Positions 6,626 to 15,380 of a stretch of 57,653 nucleotides of DNA are shown here, in pieces. The stretch lies in contig JAUILK010000020.1 in assembly GCA_030433275.1 (NCBI GenBank), positions 1-57,653 of the forward strand. Direction: 5' to 3'. Positions within the stretch are counted from its first letter, which is position 1. Each line of letters opens with the position of its first letter. The notes under the pieces are model-generated. The model was not told where the DNA came from and ran no database searches. It was given only the letters and a program-made list of their open reading frames with translations. Position numbers and translations under genes: made by a program. Source of the DNA: Gammaproteobacteria bacterium (GTDB lineage: Bacteria; Pseudomonadota; Gammaproteobacteria; Nitrococcales; Nitrococcaceae).

Positions 6626-8455
6626 ATGAATTTTTTCAACAAAAGCCTTTTTTGGAAGTTTGCCTTGCCGACCAGCGCGCTTTTCGTGGTCTGCATTATT
6701 GCAATGGCGTTTTTCGTGCCGAATCTACTTAAACAAAGCGCTGTTGCCGGTGCGGTCGCAAACGCCGAGGAAACTGTCACTCAGTTCAAAACGTTGCGTC
6801 AATACTACACCGAGAATGTGGTGGAAAAACTAGCTGACCGGAGTGACGTCGAATTTTCGGAAAATCACAAGCAAAATCAATCGCTTCCGCTTCCTGCGAC
6901 CGTCATCCTCGACATGGGGGATTTACTGAAGAACGAGGGAACGACGTTGCAAGTTTACAGTCCTTATCCCTTCCCTAATCGAAAGGGTCGGACGCTGGAT
7001 CAGTTCAGCCGAGAAGCATGGGCCTATTTAAAGAATAATCCCGATGGTGTCTACACCAAACTGGTGGAAGAAAACGGTAAGAAGGTCGTTCGTGTGGCCA
7101 TGCCGGATCGAATGACGAGCCAGAGCTGCGTCAACTGTCACAACATGCGTGCGGACTCGGCCAAGCGGGACTGGCAACTCGGCGATTTGGGAGGGGTTTT
7201 AGAGGTTGGCTCCAACATCGACGGTGTGCTTGCCGCTGGCATACGCACGAGCCTATGGGTTGTGCTCGGGGTGATCGGGCTTGCGCTTGCAGTCATGGGA
7301 TTTGCCTATTACATCTTCAAAAAGCGCATTACTGCGCCGCTGTCGAATGCCAGCGCAGTCGCCAAGAGCATTAGCGAAGGCGATTTGGCGGTCAACATCG
7401 ATCGGGTGTCGGAGGACGAGGTTGGCCAACTCCTGGTGTCACTCAAAATGATGCAGGCCAAGCTGGTCGATATCCTTGGCGACATGCAGGGCGGTCCTGA
7501 CGCCATCGCTCATGGTTCTCACGAGATCTCTTGCGGTATAGACGATCTTTCCCAACGCACCCAGGAGCAGGCTGCGGCACTTGAGGAGACCGCCTCCAGC
7601 ATGGAGCAGATGACGGCTACGGTTAAACAGAACTCGGATAACGCAAGCCGCGCCAATCAGCTTGCGATGAGCGCGCGCGAACAGGCCGAACGCGGTGGCT
7701 CCGTGGTCACGGAAGCAATCGCCGCTATGCAGGATATCAACCATTCGAGCCAGAAGATCTCCGAAATCATAGGTGTGATCGATGAAATCGCTTTCCAGAC
7801 TAACCTATTGGCATTGAATGCTGCGGTAGAGGCGGCCCGGGCCGGGGACCAAGGCCGTGGCTTCGCGGTAGTGGCGAGCGAAGTTCGCAGCCTCGCCCAG
7901 CGCAGCGCCGGTGCCGCTAAGGAGATCAAGGAGCTGATTCAGGACAGCAGCGGCAAGGTGGAAGTCGGTAGCACTCTGGTGGATCGCTCCGGAGCGACGC
8001 TCAAGGAGATCATGGAAGGGATCAAGAAGGTGTCCGATATCGTGGCGGAAATCTCGGCAGCCAGCCAGGAACAATCGGCGGGTATTGAGCAGGTCAACAA
8101 TGCTGTCATGCAAATGGACGAAGTCACTCAGCAGAATGCGGCGCTGGTAGAACAGACTGCAGCGGCAAGTCACTCCATGTCGGAGCAGGCCATCCGACTC
8201 CGGGACCGGTTGGGATATTTCCAGTTCGCGAAGCAGGCGGCAGGCACATCAGGCGAACTCGCCAACGGTGGGGAGCAGGTGGCAAGCGCGAAGCGTGCGT
8301 ATGCTTCCAGTAATGCGTCGGCTGGCCATTTGCGCAGTCAAGCTGGGCGCAATGCAAGCGACCACCGCCCGCTGCAGGGAGGCGGCCGGCATAACGGTAA
8401 AGCTTCGGTGGCGCACTATAACGGCGATGATCAGGGCATTCTACAGGAGTTTTGA
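6626..8455 (+). CDS. Methyl-accepting chemotaxis protein with periplasmic heme-c (DUF3365-like) sensor
   Basis: A 609-residue transmembrane receptor. TM1 is about residues 10-31 and TM2 about 209-231. Between them is a periplasmic domain resembling DUF3365/Tll0287, carrying a c-type heme attachment motif CVNCH at 168-172 inside [19 protein letters not shown] domain follows (about 232-285), then a long coiled-coil signalling domain whose hairpin tip is the conserved [19 protein letters not shown] stretch. The last 70 residues are Ser/Gly/Ala rich with no terminal CheR-binding pentapeptide. ATG 6626 is preferred because AAGGAG lies six bases upstream; a TTG at 6620 is also in frame. The ligand is inferred to be redox state or a gas such as oxygen or nitric oxide, from knowledge of heme sensor domains. 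Confidence 0.9.
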   Translation: MNFFNKSLFWKFALPTSALFVVCIIAMAFFVPNLLKQSAVAGAVANAEETVTQFKTLRQYYTENVVEKLADRSDVEFSENHKQNQSLPLPATVILDMGDLLKNEGTTLQVYSPYPFPNRKGRTLDQFSREAWAYLKNNPDGVYTKLVEENGKKVVRVAMPDRMTSQSCVNCHNMRADSAKRDWQLGDLGGVLEVGSNIDGVLAAGIRTSLWVVLGVIGLALAVMGFAYYIFKKRITAPLSNASAVAKSISEGDLAVNIDRVSEDEVGQLLVSLKMMQAKLVDILGDMQGGPDAIAHGSHEISCGIDDLSQRTQEQAAALEETASSMEQMTATVKQNSDNASRANQLAMSAREQAERGGSVVTEAIAAMQDINHSSQKISEIIGVIDEIAFQTNLLALNAAVEAARAGDQGRGFAVVASEVRSLAQRSAGAAKEIKELIQDSSGKVEVGSTLVDRSGATLKEIMEGIKKVSDIVAEISAASQEQSAGIEQVNNAVMQMDEVTQQNAALVEQTAAASHSMSEQAIRLRDRLGYFQFAKQAAGTSGELANGGEQVASAKRAYASSNASAGHLRSQAGRNASDHRPLQGGGRHNGKASVAHYNGDDQGILQEF

Positions 8456-8570
8456 CCAGGGTTATGTTTGATGACGGGCGCCGGATGAGCCGTGTACCCC
8501 GATCGGGTGTCTTGACAGCGATATATCCGGCACTGTGCCCAAACGGTTTGCCTGGGTGTGAGAGGGCGTA

Positions 8571-9422
8571 ATGCTAGCAGGCGTACCAAACTACTGTGCG
8601 GATGAGATCAGTGAAGCCGATTTTCGGTATATACGCGCGCTTATCGCCGAACACTCCGGTATTCAGATTACCGAGCAGAAGCGATCGATGGTGCTCGGGC
8701 GGTTGGCAAAACGTGTTCGTACCTTGGGGCTGCCGAGCATTGCCGCATATTGTGAGCGGGTGCGCGCTTGCCCCGAGCGTGAATTAACCGAGTTGATCAG
8801 CGCGTTGACCACCAACGTCACTGCGTTTTTTCGTGAGGCGCATCATTTCGTATTTCTGGCCGAACGTATTATTCCAGAACTTCTGGTACGCAATGCCGCA
8901 ACGCGCCGTATCCGCATCTGGTCGGCAGGCTGTTCAACTGGCGAAGAGCCATACTCGATTGCGATGGCGGTGCTTGAGGCTTTGCCGACAGGGCAGTTTT
9001 GGGATTTCAAACTATTGGCAACCGATTTGGATCAGCAGGTTGTCGAGTTTGGTCGGGAAGCCGTCTATCGCAGCGATCGGCTTGAGACGATGGTGCCGGG
9101 GCGGCGCCGGCGTTGGTTTCAACGCGTCGGCGGAAAGTCGGTGGATCGGATTCAGGTTGTGAATGAACTACGCGAGCGCGTGCGTTTCGTACCCCTCAAT
9201 TTGATGGGGCCATGGGCCATGAAAGGCCCGTTCGATGTGATTTTCTGCCGCAACGTCATTATCTATTTTAATAAGGAGCGCAAGGAGCGGCTGATCGATC
9301 GGTTTGCTGATTTGACAGCACTCGGCGGATATCTGTTTATCGGTCATTCCGAGTCCCTGTACGGCTTGACCGATCGTTTTCGGCCGATCGGCAAAACAAT
9401 CTACCGGAAGGGTGAGTCGTGA
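8571..9422 (+). CDS. cheR: Chemotaxis protein methyltransferase CheR
   Basis: Transfers methyl groups from S-adenosylmethionine to glutamates of chemoreceptors, the adding half of adaptation. The 283 residues have the short all-helical N-terminal domain (DFRYIRALIAEHSGI), the LTTNVTAFFREAHHF linker that carries conserved Asn and Arg, the SAM-binding loop WSAGCSTGEEPYS, and the later DVIFCRNVIIYF motif. All are standard for CheR. It begins 115 bases after the receptor gene and its stop overlaps the cheD start (GTGA), so cheR-cheD-cheB are one translationally coupled unit. The receptor lacks a terminal pentapeptide, so CheR would bind its substrate helices directly. Confidence 0.96.
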   Translation: MLAGVPNYCADEISEADFRYIRALIAEHSGIQITEQKRSMVLGRLAKRVRTLGLPSIAAYCERVRACPERELTELISALTTNVTAFFREAHHFVFLAERIIPELLVRNAATRRIRIWSAGCSTGEEPYSIAMAVLEALPTGQFWDFKLLATDLDQQVVEFGREAVYRSDRLETMVPGRRRRWFQRVGGKSVDRIQVVNELRERVRFVPLNLMGPWAMKGPFDVIFCRNVIIYFNKERKERLIDRFADLTALGGYLFIGHSESLYGLTDRFRPIGKTIYRKGES

Positions 9423-10087
9423 AGTGGGAACCGTCACCGCACAGAGGCTCAGGAGACCGGATCGAGCGGGCGAGCCGATTGCCTGGCTTCGAGCATATAG
9501 CCCGCTACCGCGACAAGGGGAGAGTGATCGCGAAAATCTTGCCGGGTGAGTACTACGTGACCAGTGAGCAGGAAGTTCTGATTACACTGCTTGGTTCGTG
9601 TGTGGCGGCTTGCATACGCGATGTGAAGCTTGGCATTGGCGGCATGAACCACTTTTTGTTGCCCGCCGCAGGTTGCAGCAATGATCGGTGGAGCGGTCCC
9701 CTTGGGAAGGCGACCCGCTACGGAAGCGCCGCGATGGAGCGACTGATCAACGACATCCTGAAACACGGCGGCCGCCGAGACCGTTTGGAGGTGAAAATAT
9801 TCGGTGGGAGCAAGGTGCTCGAGCGGATGCGCGACATCGGTGTGGGCAATATTCGTTTCGTGCGGGAATACCTGGCACGGGAGGGTTTGCAAGCTGTGGC
9901 CGAAGATGTGGGGGGAGCATCGCCGCGTCAGGTACAGTATTTCCCGCATACCGGTAAGGTATTGGTCAGACGGCTCAGGGCCTTGCGGGAGACGGATGTG
10001 GCTGGGCGTGAGCAGGCCTATCTGCGCGCTCTGCAGGCGCGGCCCGTGGTCGGTGAAATCGAGCTGTTCGGAGGTGGCGCTTCATGA
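9419..10087 (+). CDS. cheD: Chemoreceptor glutamine deamidase CheD
   Basis: Deamidates receptor glutamines to glutamates, and in some bacteria modulates CheC. The catalytic cysteine is C61 in [13 protein letters not shown] and the catalytic histidine H78 in GGMNHFLLP; their spacing of 17 equals that of the Thermotoga enzyme (C27, H44). The 222-residue protein is longer than the minimal family because of about 30 extra N-terminal residues and a C-terminal tail. The GTG start at 9419 overlaps the cheR stop, and the end overlaps cheB by four bases. No cheC or cheZ gene is visible in this window, so CheD probably acts with CheR and CheB only. Confidence 0.94.
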   Translation: MKWEPSPHRGSGDRIERASRLPGFEHIARYRDKGRVIAKILPGEYYVTSEQEVLITLLGSCVAACIRDVKLGIGGMNHFLLPAAGCSNDRWSGPLGKATRYGSAAMERLINDILKHGGRRDRLEVKIFGGSKVLERMRDIGVGNIRFVREYLAREGLQAVAEDVGGASPRQVQYFPHTGKVLVRRLRALRETDVAGREQAYLRALQARPVVGEIELFGGGAS

Positions 10088-11208
10088 AACCGATTCGTGT
10101 GCTGATCGTTGACGATTCAGCCCTGGTCCGACAAATACTAACTCAGATTATTAATGCCCAGCCGGACATGAAGATCGTCGGTACGGCATCGGATCCTTAC
10201 CTGGCGCGGCAGCGGATCAAGCAACTCGCCCCGGATGTGCTGACCTTGGATGTGGAAATGCCGAAGATGGACGGTATCACGTTCCTCGAGAATCTGATGC
10301 GGCTGCGTCCGATGCCGGTGGTCATGGTGTCCTCGTTGACCGAGCGTGGGGCCGATGTGACGCTGCGCGCGCTCGAGCTGGGAGCGGTTGATTTCGTTGC
10401 CAAACCTCGGGTGGATATTGCCGGAAGTCTGCGCGATTACAGCGACGAGATTGTCGGTAAGGTGCGCGCGGCCGCGCGGGCGCGAGTCGGTAGGCGCGAC
10501 TGTCGCAGGCCGCCGGCGGCGATCGCACCGAAGTACACGGCTGATGCGGTGCTCGTCGCGCGCCTGGCCCCGCGGCGATTCCGCACGACCGATCGGATGA
10601 TCGCCATCGGGGCATCAACCGGTGGTACGGAGGCAATCAAAGTCGTCTTGGCGTCCATGCCACCCGATGCACCGGCAATCGTCATTACTCAGCATATCCC
10701 GGCAGCGTTCAGCGCACCTTTTGCGGCTCGGATGAACTTGGCATCGGCCATGTCTGTCTGCCAGGCGGCGGATGGTCAGCAGATCCTCTCAGGCCACGCC
10801 TATATCGCTCCAGGCGACCAGCACTTATTAGTCGAGCAGGATGGGGCGCGTAATGTGTGCCGGCTGAGCGATCGCCCACCGGTAAACCGACATCGTCCGA
10901 GTGTAGATGTCCTGTTCCGCTCGGTTGCGCAGAACGTAGGCCCCAATGCCGTGGGTATACTTCTCACGGGTATGGGCGAAGACGGTGCTCGTGGCTTGAA
11001 GGAAATGCAAGAGGCTGGCGCGCCGACTCTAGCGCAAGACGAGCGTAGCAGCGTGGTATGGGGGATGCCCGGCGCCGCAGTCCGGCTGGGTGCCGCCGAT
11101 GCCTTGGTGGCCCTGGATGATATAGCCCAGAGGGTGTTGCAGCTTTGTGCATCAAGCCAACCGAGATCGGCTCGAAGCACAGCGGATATCGCGCGCTCAC
11201 CTGGATAG
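10084..11208 (+). CDS. cheB: Chemotaxis methylesterase/deamidase CheB
   Basis: Phosphorylation-activated esterase that removes receptor methyl groups. An N-terminal receiver domain carries the phosphoacceptor D56 in [11 protein letters not shown] linker rich in Arg and Ala follows (about 130-165), then the alpha/beta esterase domain. The catalytic triad is S178 (IGASTGG), H204 (TQHIP) and D300 (GMGEDG), with the same spacings as E. coli S164, H190 and D286. ATG 10084 overlaps the cheD stop by four bases. This is the last gene of the chemotaxis cluster; about 110 bases without a gene separate it from an unrelated dehydrogenase gene. Confidence 0.97.
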   Translation: MKPIRVLIVDDSALVRQILTQIINAQPDMKIVGTASDPYLARQRIKQLAPDVLTLDVEMPKMDGITFLENLMRLRPMPVVMVSSLTERGADVTLRALELGAVDFVAKPRVDIAGSLRDYSDEIVGKVRAAARARVGRRDCRRPPAAIAPKYTADAVLVARLAPRRFRTTDRMIAIGASTGGTEAIKVVLASMPPDAPAIVITQHIPAAFSAPFAARMNLASAMSVCQAADGQQILSGHAYIAPGDQHLLVEQDGARNVCRLSDRPPVNRHRPSVDVLFRSVAQNVGPNAVGILLTGMGEDGARGLKEMQEAGAPTLAQDERSSVVWGMPGAAVRLGAADALVALDDIAQRVLQLCASSQPRSARSTADIARSPG

Positions 11209-11316
11209 TCCCATCGGAGACGGCTTGGTTCGGCCACTCTAAATGCTCCTACCCAGTGGGCCGCACGGGCCCTTGTCTGTTATGGTGGCACTAAAAGGCG
11301 ACGTCGATAAGATACC

Positions 11317-12477
11317 ATGCGCAGAGGATCGCGTTGGAAGGTGGCTGTGCTACCGGGTGATGGCATCGGCCCTGAAGTAATGGCAGCGGCTGTCGAAGCA
11401 TTGCAAGCATTGAGCTCGCAAGGCGAGCCGCAGTTGGATCTGACCGAGTTTCTTTGGCCTTCGCATGCCTGGCATCGGACCCATGGCGAGATGTGGCCGG
11501 CCAGTTGGCATCAAACCCTGGCAGAATTTGACGCTATTTTGCTCGGGGCGCTGGGCGATCCGGGGCCGGCTGATGATGTACGACGCTATCGTTTGTCGGA
11601 TGCCGTGGCATTGGCTCCGTTGCTGGAAATACGCAAGGGATTCGATCAATGGGCATGCGAACGCCCGGCGTTGCATCTGCAGGGCGCGCCGCAATACTTG
11701 GCTGATCCCAAGGCGGATGAGATCGATGTGCTCGTGGTTCGCGAGAACAGCGAGGGCGAGTACGTCGGACAAGGCGGTCGGTTGGCCCCAGGCACGTCGC
11801 GTGAGGTGGCCACCCAGATCGAGGTCTTTACCCATGGTGGTGCGGCGCGCATCTTCCGGCATGCTTTTGAGCGGGCCCGTCAAAGGGCCGCGGAGCGTGC
11901 CGCCGGACGGCGTCGCGATCGGGAATTTCCGCTGCCGACCGGGCGCGTGGTTCGCAGCGAGGTTTGCTTGATCACCAAGCGCAATGCGCTGCGCTACTGG
12001 GGCGAGATGTACTCGGAAATATTCGAGGCGGTGGCGTGCGAGTACCCGGACGTCGCGACGCACCATGAATTGGTTGATGCGGCCTGTATGAAATTCGTAA
12101 CGGCGCCCTGGCGCTTTGATGTCGTTGTGGCGAGCAATCTGCACGGCGATATCCTTACTGATTTAGCCGCCGTGTTGGCCGGAGGTATGGGGGTGGCCCC
12201 CTCTTGTAATCTTAATCCCGCCGACCGTCGCCAGCCGCCCATGTTCGAGCCCACCCACGGTAGTGCACCCGATATTGCGGGTCGTAACCGGGCTGGTCCC
12301 CAAGCGATGTTGCTCACGGCCGCGATGATGCTTGATTGGATGGGTGAAGAAGATGCATCCATGGCCGAGCAAGGCCGTAGACTGCGTGAGGCGGTGGCTA
12401 TGGATTTACGTGAATATGGTCTGCGTCCGCGATCAACGACCGAGGTGGGGGCGGCGGTAATCAGGCGGTTCAAATAA
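11317..12477 (+). CDS. Isocitrate/isopropylmalate-family dehydrogenase (tartrate/D-malate dehydrogenase-like)
   Basis: A 386-residue NAD-dependent oxidative decarboxylase of the beta-decarboxylating family. The start VAVLPGDGIGPEV is the family N-terminus. Closer similarity is to the tartrate dehydrogenase/D-malate dehydrogenase branch (TtuC, DmlA): KGFDQWACERP, VVRENSEGEYVGQGG, VVASNLHGDILTDLAA, MGVAPSCNLNP and MFEPTHGSAPDIAG. The leuB branch is less likely because the RxxxxRxxLR substrate motif is not seen. A likely basic catalytic residue is the Lys in LITKRN. It starts 108 bases after cheB without a strong ribosome site and is followed 81 bases later by an aminotransferase, so it probably belongs to the catabolic block and not to chemotaxis. 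Substrate assignment is tentative. Confidence 0.75.
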   Translation: MRRGSRWKVAVLPGDGIGPEVMAAAVEALQALSSQGEPQLDLTEFLWPSHAWHRTHGEMWPASWHQTLAEFDAILLGALGDPGPADDVRRYRLSDAVALAPLLEIRKGFDQWACERPALHLQGAPQYLADPKADEIDVLVVRENSEGEYVGQGGRLAPGTSREVATQIEVFTHGGAARIFRHAFERARQRAAERAAGRRRDREFPLPTGRVVRSEVCLITKRNALRYWGEMYSEIFEAVACEYPDVATHHELVDAACMKFVTAPWRFDVVVASNLHGDILTDLAAVLAGGMGVAPSCNLNPADRRQPPMFEPTHGSAPDIAGRNRAGPQAMLLTAAMMLDWMGEEDASMAEQGRRLREAVAMDLREYGLRPRSTTEVGAAVIRRFK

Positions 12478-12558
12478 AATACCAATCTCAAAACAGCACC
12501 TGGCCGGTTTGATGCGGCTAAAGTATGAGGTCGAGTTGCGGTCCGAAGGAGGCGAAAT

Positions 12559-13824
12559 ATGAGCGAGCATACCGGTCGTTTGTCACCGCTGCTAACGCAA
12601 TCCAGCGATATCCTGGCTGTTCGTGGTGAAGGTGCTTACCTTTATGACCAGCAGGGTGATCGCTATCTGGATTTTAGCTCGGGAATCGGCGTAACCAGCA
12701 CCGGGCATTGCCACCCAGCGGTGGTTGAGGCGGCACAGCGGCAGGTGGCCGAGCTCATCCATGGCCAGTACGCTATCGTCCGACACCCTCGTATCCTTGA
12801 GCTTTCCGAACGGCTCGGAGAGCTCATGCCGGGGCGGATCGACAGTTTCTTCTATGCTAACGCTGGCACCGAAGCCATCGAGGCGGCATTGCGTTTGTGC
12901 CGCCAGGCTACTGGCAAGCCCAATATGATCGTTTTTCGCGGCGGTTTCCACGGCAGGACGATGGGTGCCTTATCGATGACCACTTCCAGCGCACCCATCC
13001 GCGCTGGCCTGCAGCCGATGATGGGCGGTGTTGTCGTGGCCCCATTCCCTGACACTTATTGGTATGGTTGGGATGAGGAGACCACCACCCGGTTTTGCCT
13101 ACGCGAACTCGATCACATTCTCCAGACCTACAGCGTCCCTAAGGAAACGGCGGCGATGGTGGTTGAGCCGGTCCAGGGCGAGAGTGGTTACATACCGGCG
13201 AACCGAGCGTTCATGCAGGGTCTGCGTGAGCGTTGCGATCATCACGGGATGCTTTTGGTCATGGATGAAGTTCAAGCGGGCAATGGCCGAACAGGGCGCT
13301 ATTGGGGCCATGATCATTTCGATGTAATCCCTGATGTCGTGGTGACCGCCAAAGGGCTTGCCAGCGGCTTTCCATTATCGGTGGTGGGAGCGTCTGCCGA
13401 ACTCATGAGTCGGGGCTGGCCTAGTTCCCAGGGAGGGACTTACGGTGGGAATGCCGTGGCTTGTGCGGCCGCTCTGGCCACGCTAGGGGTCATCGATGCG
13501 GAGGGTTTGGTTGAGAATGCCCGCCAGCGTGGAGAACAGTTGCGCGCCTGTTTTGCGGAACTCTCGCGGCACTACCCGGAGATTGGTGACTTCCGCGGCT
13601 TGGGATTGATGCAAGGACTGTATATGGTAAATAGCCACGGTGAACCCGATGGTGAACGTGCCGCACGGCTTCTCAAGGCGGCCGAGCGGCGCGGGTTGCT
13701 CCTTATCCGCTGCGGTGCATACGGTGGTCAGGTCGTCCGGTGGCTGCCACCACTTATCGTGACGGCTGATCAGATCGATTGGGCGGTCAAACAGTTCGAG
13801 GAGGCACTCCAACAAACTCGTTGA
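12559..13824 (+). CDS. Class III pyridoxal-phosphate aminotransferase (GABA aminotransferase-like)
   Basis: A 421-residue fold-type I aminotransferase. The N-terminal substrate motif is LDFSSGIGVTSTGHCHP, the cofactor aspartate is D236 in LLVMDEVQAGNGRTG, and the Schiff-base lysine is K265 in VTAKGLASGFP. These mark the omega-amino acid (class III) group, which includes 4-aminobutyrate, ornithine and dialkylglycine enzymes. AAGGAGG lies seven bases before ATG 12559. It faces, tail to tail and 78 bases away, a succinate-semialdehyde-type dehydrogenase, so conversion of an omega-amino acid to a semialdehyde and then an acid is a reasonable pairing. The true amine donor cannot be read from the sequence. 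Confidence 0.85.
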   Translation: MSEHTGRLSPLLTQSSDILAVRGEGAYLYDQQGDRYLDFSSGIGVTSTGHCHPAVVEAAQRQVAELIHGQYAIVRHPRILELSERLGELMPGRIDSFFYANAGTEAIEAALRLCRQATGKPNMIVFRGGFHGRTMGALSMTTSSAPIRAGLQPMMGGVVVAPFPDTYWYGWDEETTTRFCLRELDHILQTYSVPKETAAMVVEPVQGESGYIPANRAFMQGLRERCDHHGMLLVMDEVQAGNGRTGRYWGHDHFDVIPDVVVTAKGLASGFPLSVVGASAELMSRGWPSSQGGTYGGNAVACAAALATLGVIDAEGLVENARQRGEQLRACFAELSRHYPEIGDFRGLGLMQGLYMVNSHGEPDGERAARLLKAAERRGLLLIRCGAYGGQVVRWLPPLIVTADQIDWAVKQFEEALQQTR

Positions 13825-13902
13825 GCCCGTATTGAGACCGGCCCAGTCAGGCTTTCGCTGCAACGGCCTTAGCCTGCGGCCGTCGCGAGAGGCGGGTGCG
13901 AG

Positions 13903-15345
13903 TCAGTCAGCGCGTGGTATCGTTTGAACCTCGGTAAATTCGTATAAACCCTCTAGGCCACCTTCACGACCATAACCGGAATGCTGCATGCCCCCGAAGG
14001 GCGCTTCCGGGGTTGGACCGGTGCCGGTATTGAGCCCTACATGGCCGAAATGCAGCCGTTCGGCCACACGCTGGCCGCGCTTTGAATCGCCGCAGAAAAT
14101 ATACGCCGCCAGGCCATATTCGGTGTCATTGGCGAGCTGAACGACTTCGGCTTCGTCTTGGAAGGTGACGATGGGCACGAGCGGTCCGAATGTCTCCTCG
14201 CGGTTGCAGATTGCATCCTTTGGTACCTCAATGAGCACGGTCGGCGGATAATAGGTACCGCTTAGCGCACTGGTATCTCCGCCGACAAGCCTGCGTGCGC
14301 CCTTGCCGAGGGCATCCTCTACGTGCCGTCGGACTTTGGCGACCGCATTACCATCGATCAACGGGCCAAGGTCAGTGCCCTCATCGAGGCCGTTGCCCAC
14401 GCGCAGGTGTTGAACCCGCTGTACTACCTTGTCGGCGAACGACTCGGCCACCGATCGATGGACAAAGATGCGATTGGCGCAGACACAGGTTTGCCCTCCA
14501 CCCCGGAATTTGTTGGCGATCAGATTATCGGCAGCCTGTTCCAGATCGGCGTCCTCGAACACGATGTAGGGGGCGTTGCCGCCGAGTTCCAGCGTGAGTC
14601 GTTTGATACCGTCCGCGCTTTTTCGAATGAGCTCTCGACCGACTTCAGTGGACCCTGTAAAGCTGATAACACGTACTGAAGCATGTTCGAATAAGGCGTC
14701 TGTGATTGGCCCAGCTGATCCAGTGACGAGATTAACCTTGCCAGCGGGAAGATCGAGTTTTTGCTCAAGCAAACTGAACAGTGCAATCATGGTGAGCGGC
14801 GTTTTTGCCGAGGGTTTGATAATGCAAGCACAATCCGCCGCCAGAGCTGCGCTGAGCTTTTTGGCGATCATGCCGATGGGGAAATTCCACGGTGTGACCA
14901 GCCCCACCACCCCCGCCGGCCGATAGTGGATGGTCCAGCGGCAATTGCGTGGTTGTTCCTGCAGAGTGCGGGGGCCGAGTTGATCGATATGATCGGCGCA
15001 GAAGCGGAAGAAACCGGCGGCATAATCCACCTCGGCTTGGGCTTCTTGCCACGGTTTACCGTGTTCCAAGGTGAGAATCCGGCCGAGTTCTTTGCGCTGC
15101 GCGTGCAGCGTCTGAGCAATTTGCTGTAGCCAGTGAGCGCGTCGTTCGAGGTCGGCACGCTCGCCGAGCGCCGTCGCGGCGGCTTCGATGGCGCGGAAAG
15201 TTTCGGCGCGGCCCATTTTGGGAATATCGGCAAGGTGTGTTCCGTTGGCCGGATTGGACACGGGCAAGCTCTCGCCGCTCTCGGCGTCAGTCCACTTGCC
15301 GCCGATAAAACCCATGCGGTGCGTAAGCAATGGCGATTCGATCAT
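13903..15345 (-). CDS. gabD: NAD(P)-dependent succinate-semialdehyde dehydrogenase-like aldehyde dehydrogenase
   Basis: Oxidises a short semialdehyde to the acid. The 480 residues carry the complete aldehyde dehydrogenase signature: TPWNFP near 151, IIKPSAKTP, SFTGSTEVG, the general-base glutamate E253 in LELGGNAP, and the nucleophile C287 in GQTCVCANR. The second cysteine two residues on (C289) is typical of the catalytic loop of succinate-semialdehyde dehydrogenases, where the two can form a redox-switch disulfide. It is the last gene of a leftward trio, 35 bases after the amidase. Family certainty is high; succinate semialdehyde as substrate is inferred from the loop and overall resemblance to GabD. 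Confidence 0.85.
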   Translation of the reverse strand: MIESPLLTHRMGFIGGKWTDAESGESLPVSNPANGTHLADIPKMGRAETFRAIEAAATALGERADLERRAHWLQQIAQTLHAQRKELGRILTLEHGKPWQEAQAEVDYAAGFFRFCADHIDQLGPRTLQEQPRNCRWTIHYRPAGVVGLVTPWNFPIGMIAKKLSAALAADCACIIKPSAKTPLTMIALFSLLEQKLDLPAGKVNLVTGSAGPITDALFEHASVRVISFTGSTEVGRELIRKSADGIKRLTLELGGNAPYIVFEDADLEQAADNLIANKFRGGGQTCVCANRIFVHRSVAESFADKVVQRVQHLRVGNGLDEGTDLGPLIDGNAVAKVRRHVEDALGKGARRLVGGDTSALSGTYYPPTVLIEVPKDAICNREETFGPLVPIVTFQDEAEVVQLANDTEYGLAAYIFCGDSKRGQRVAERLHFGHVGLNTGTGPTPEAPFGGMQHSGYGREGGLEGLYEFTEVQTIPRAD

Positions 15346-15380
15346 GACGCTTGTTTTTGCTCCAATAGCTCCGGTTCGGA

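Noticed and set aside
6460-6732. Possible 90-codon gene between cheW and the receptor
   Set aside because: It overlaps the receptor start by 107 bases, starts with GTG without a ribosome site, and has no similarity; the gap is better explained as promoter and leader.
8512-8540. TTGACA before cheR as a sigma-70 promoter
   Set aside because: No acceptable -10 at 16-18 bases (reads GTGCCC region), so it is probably chance.
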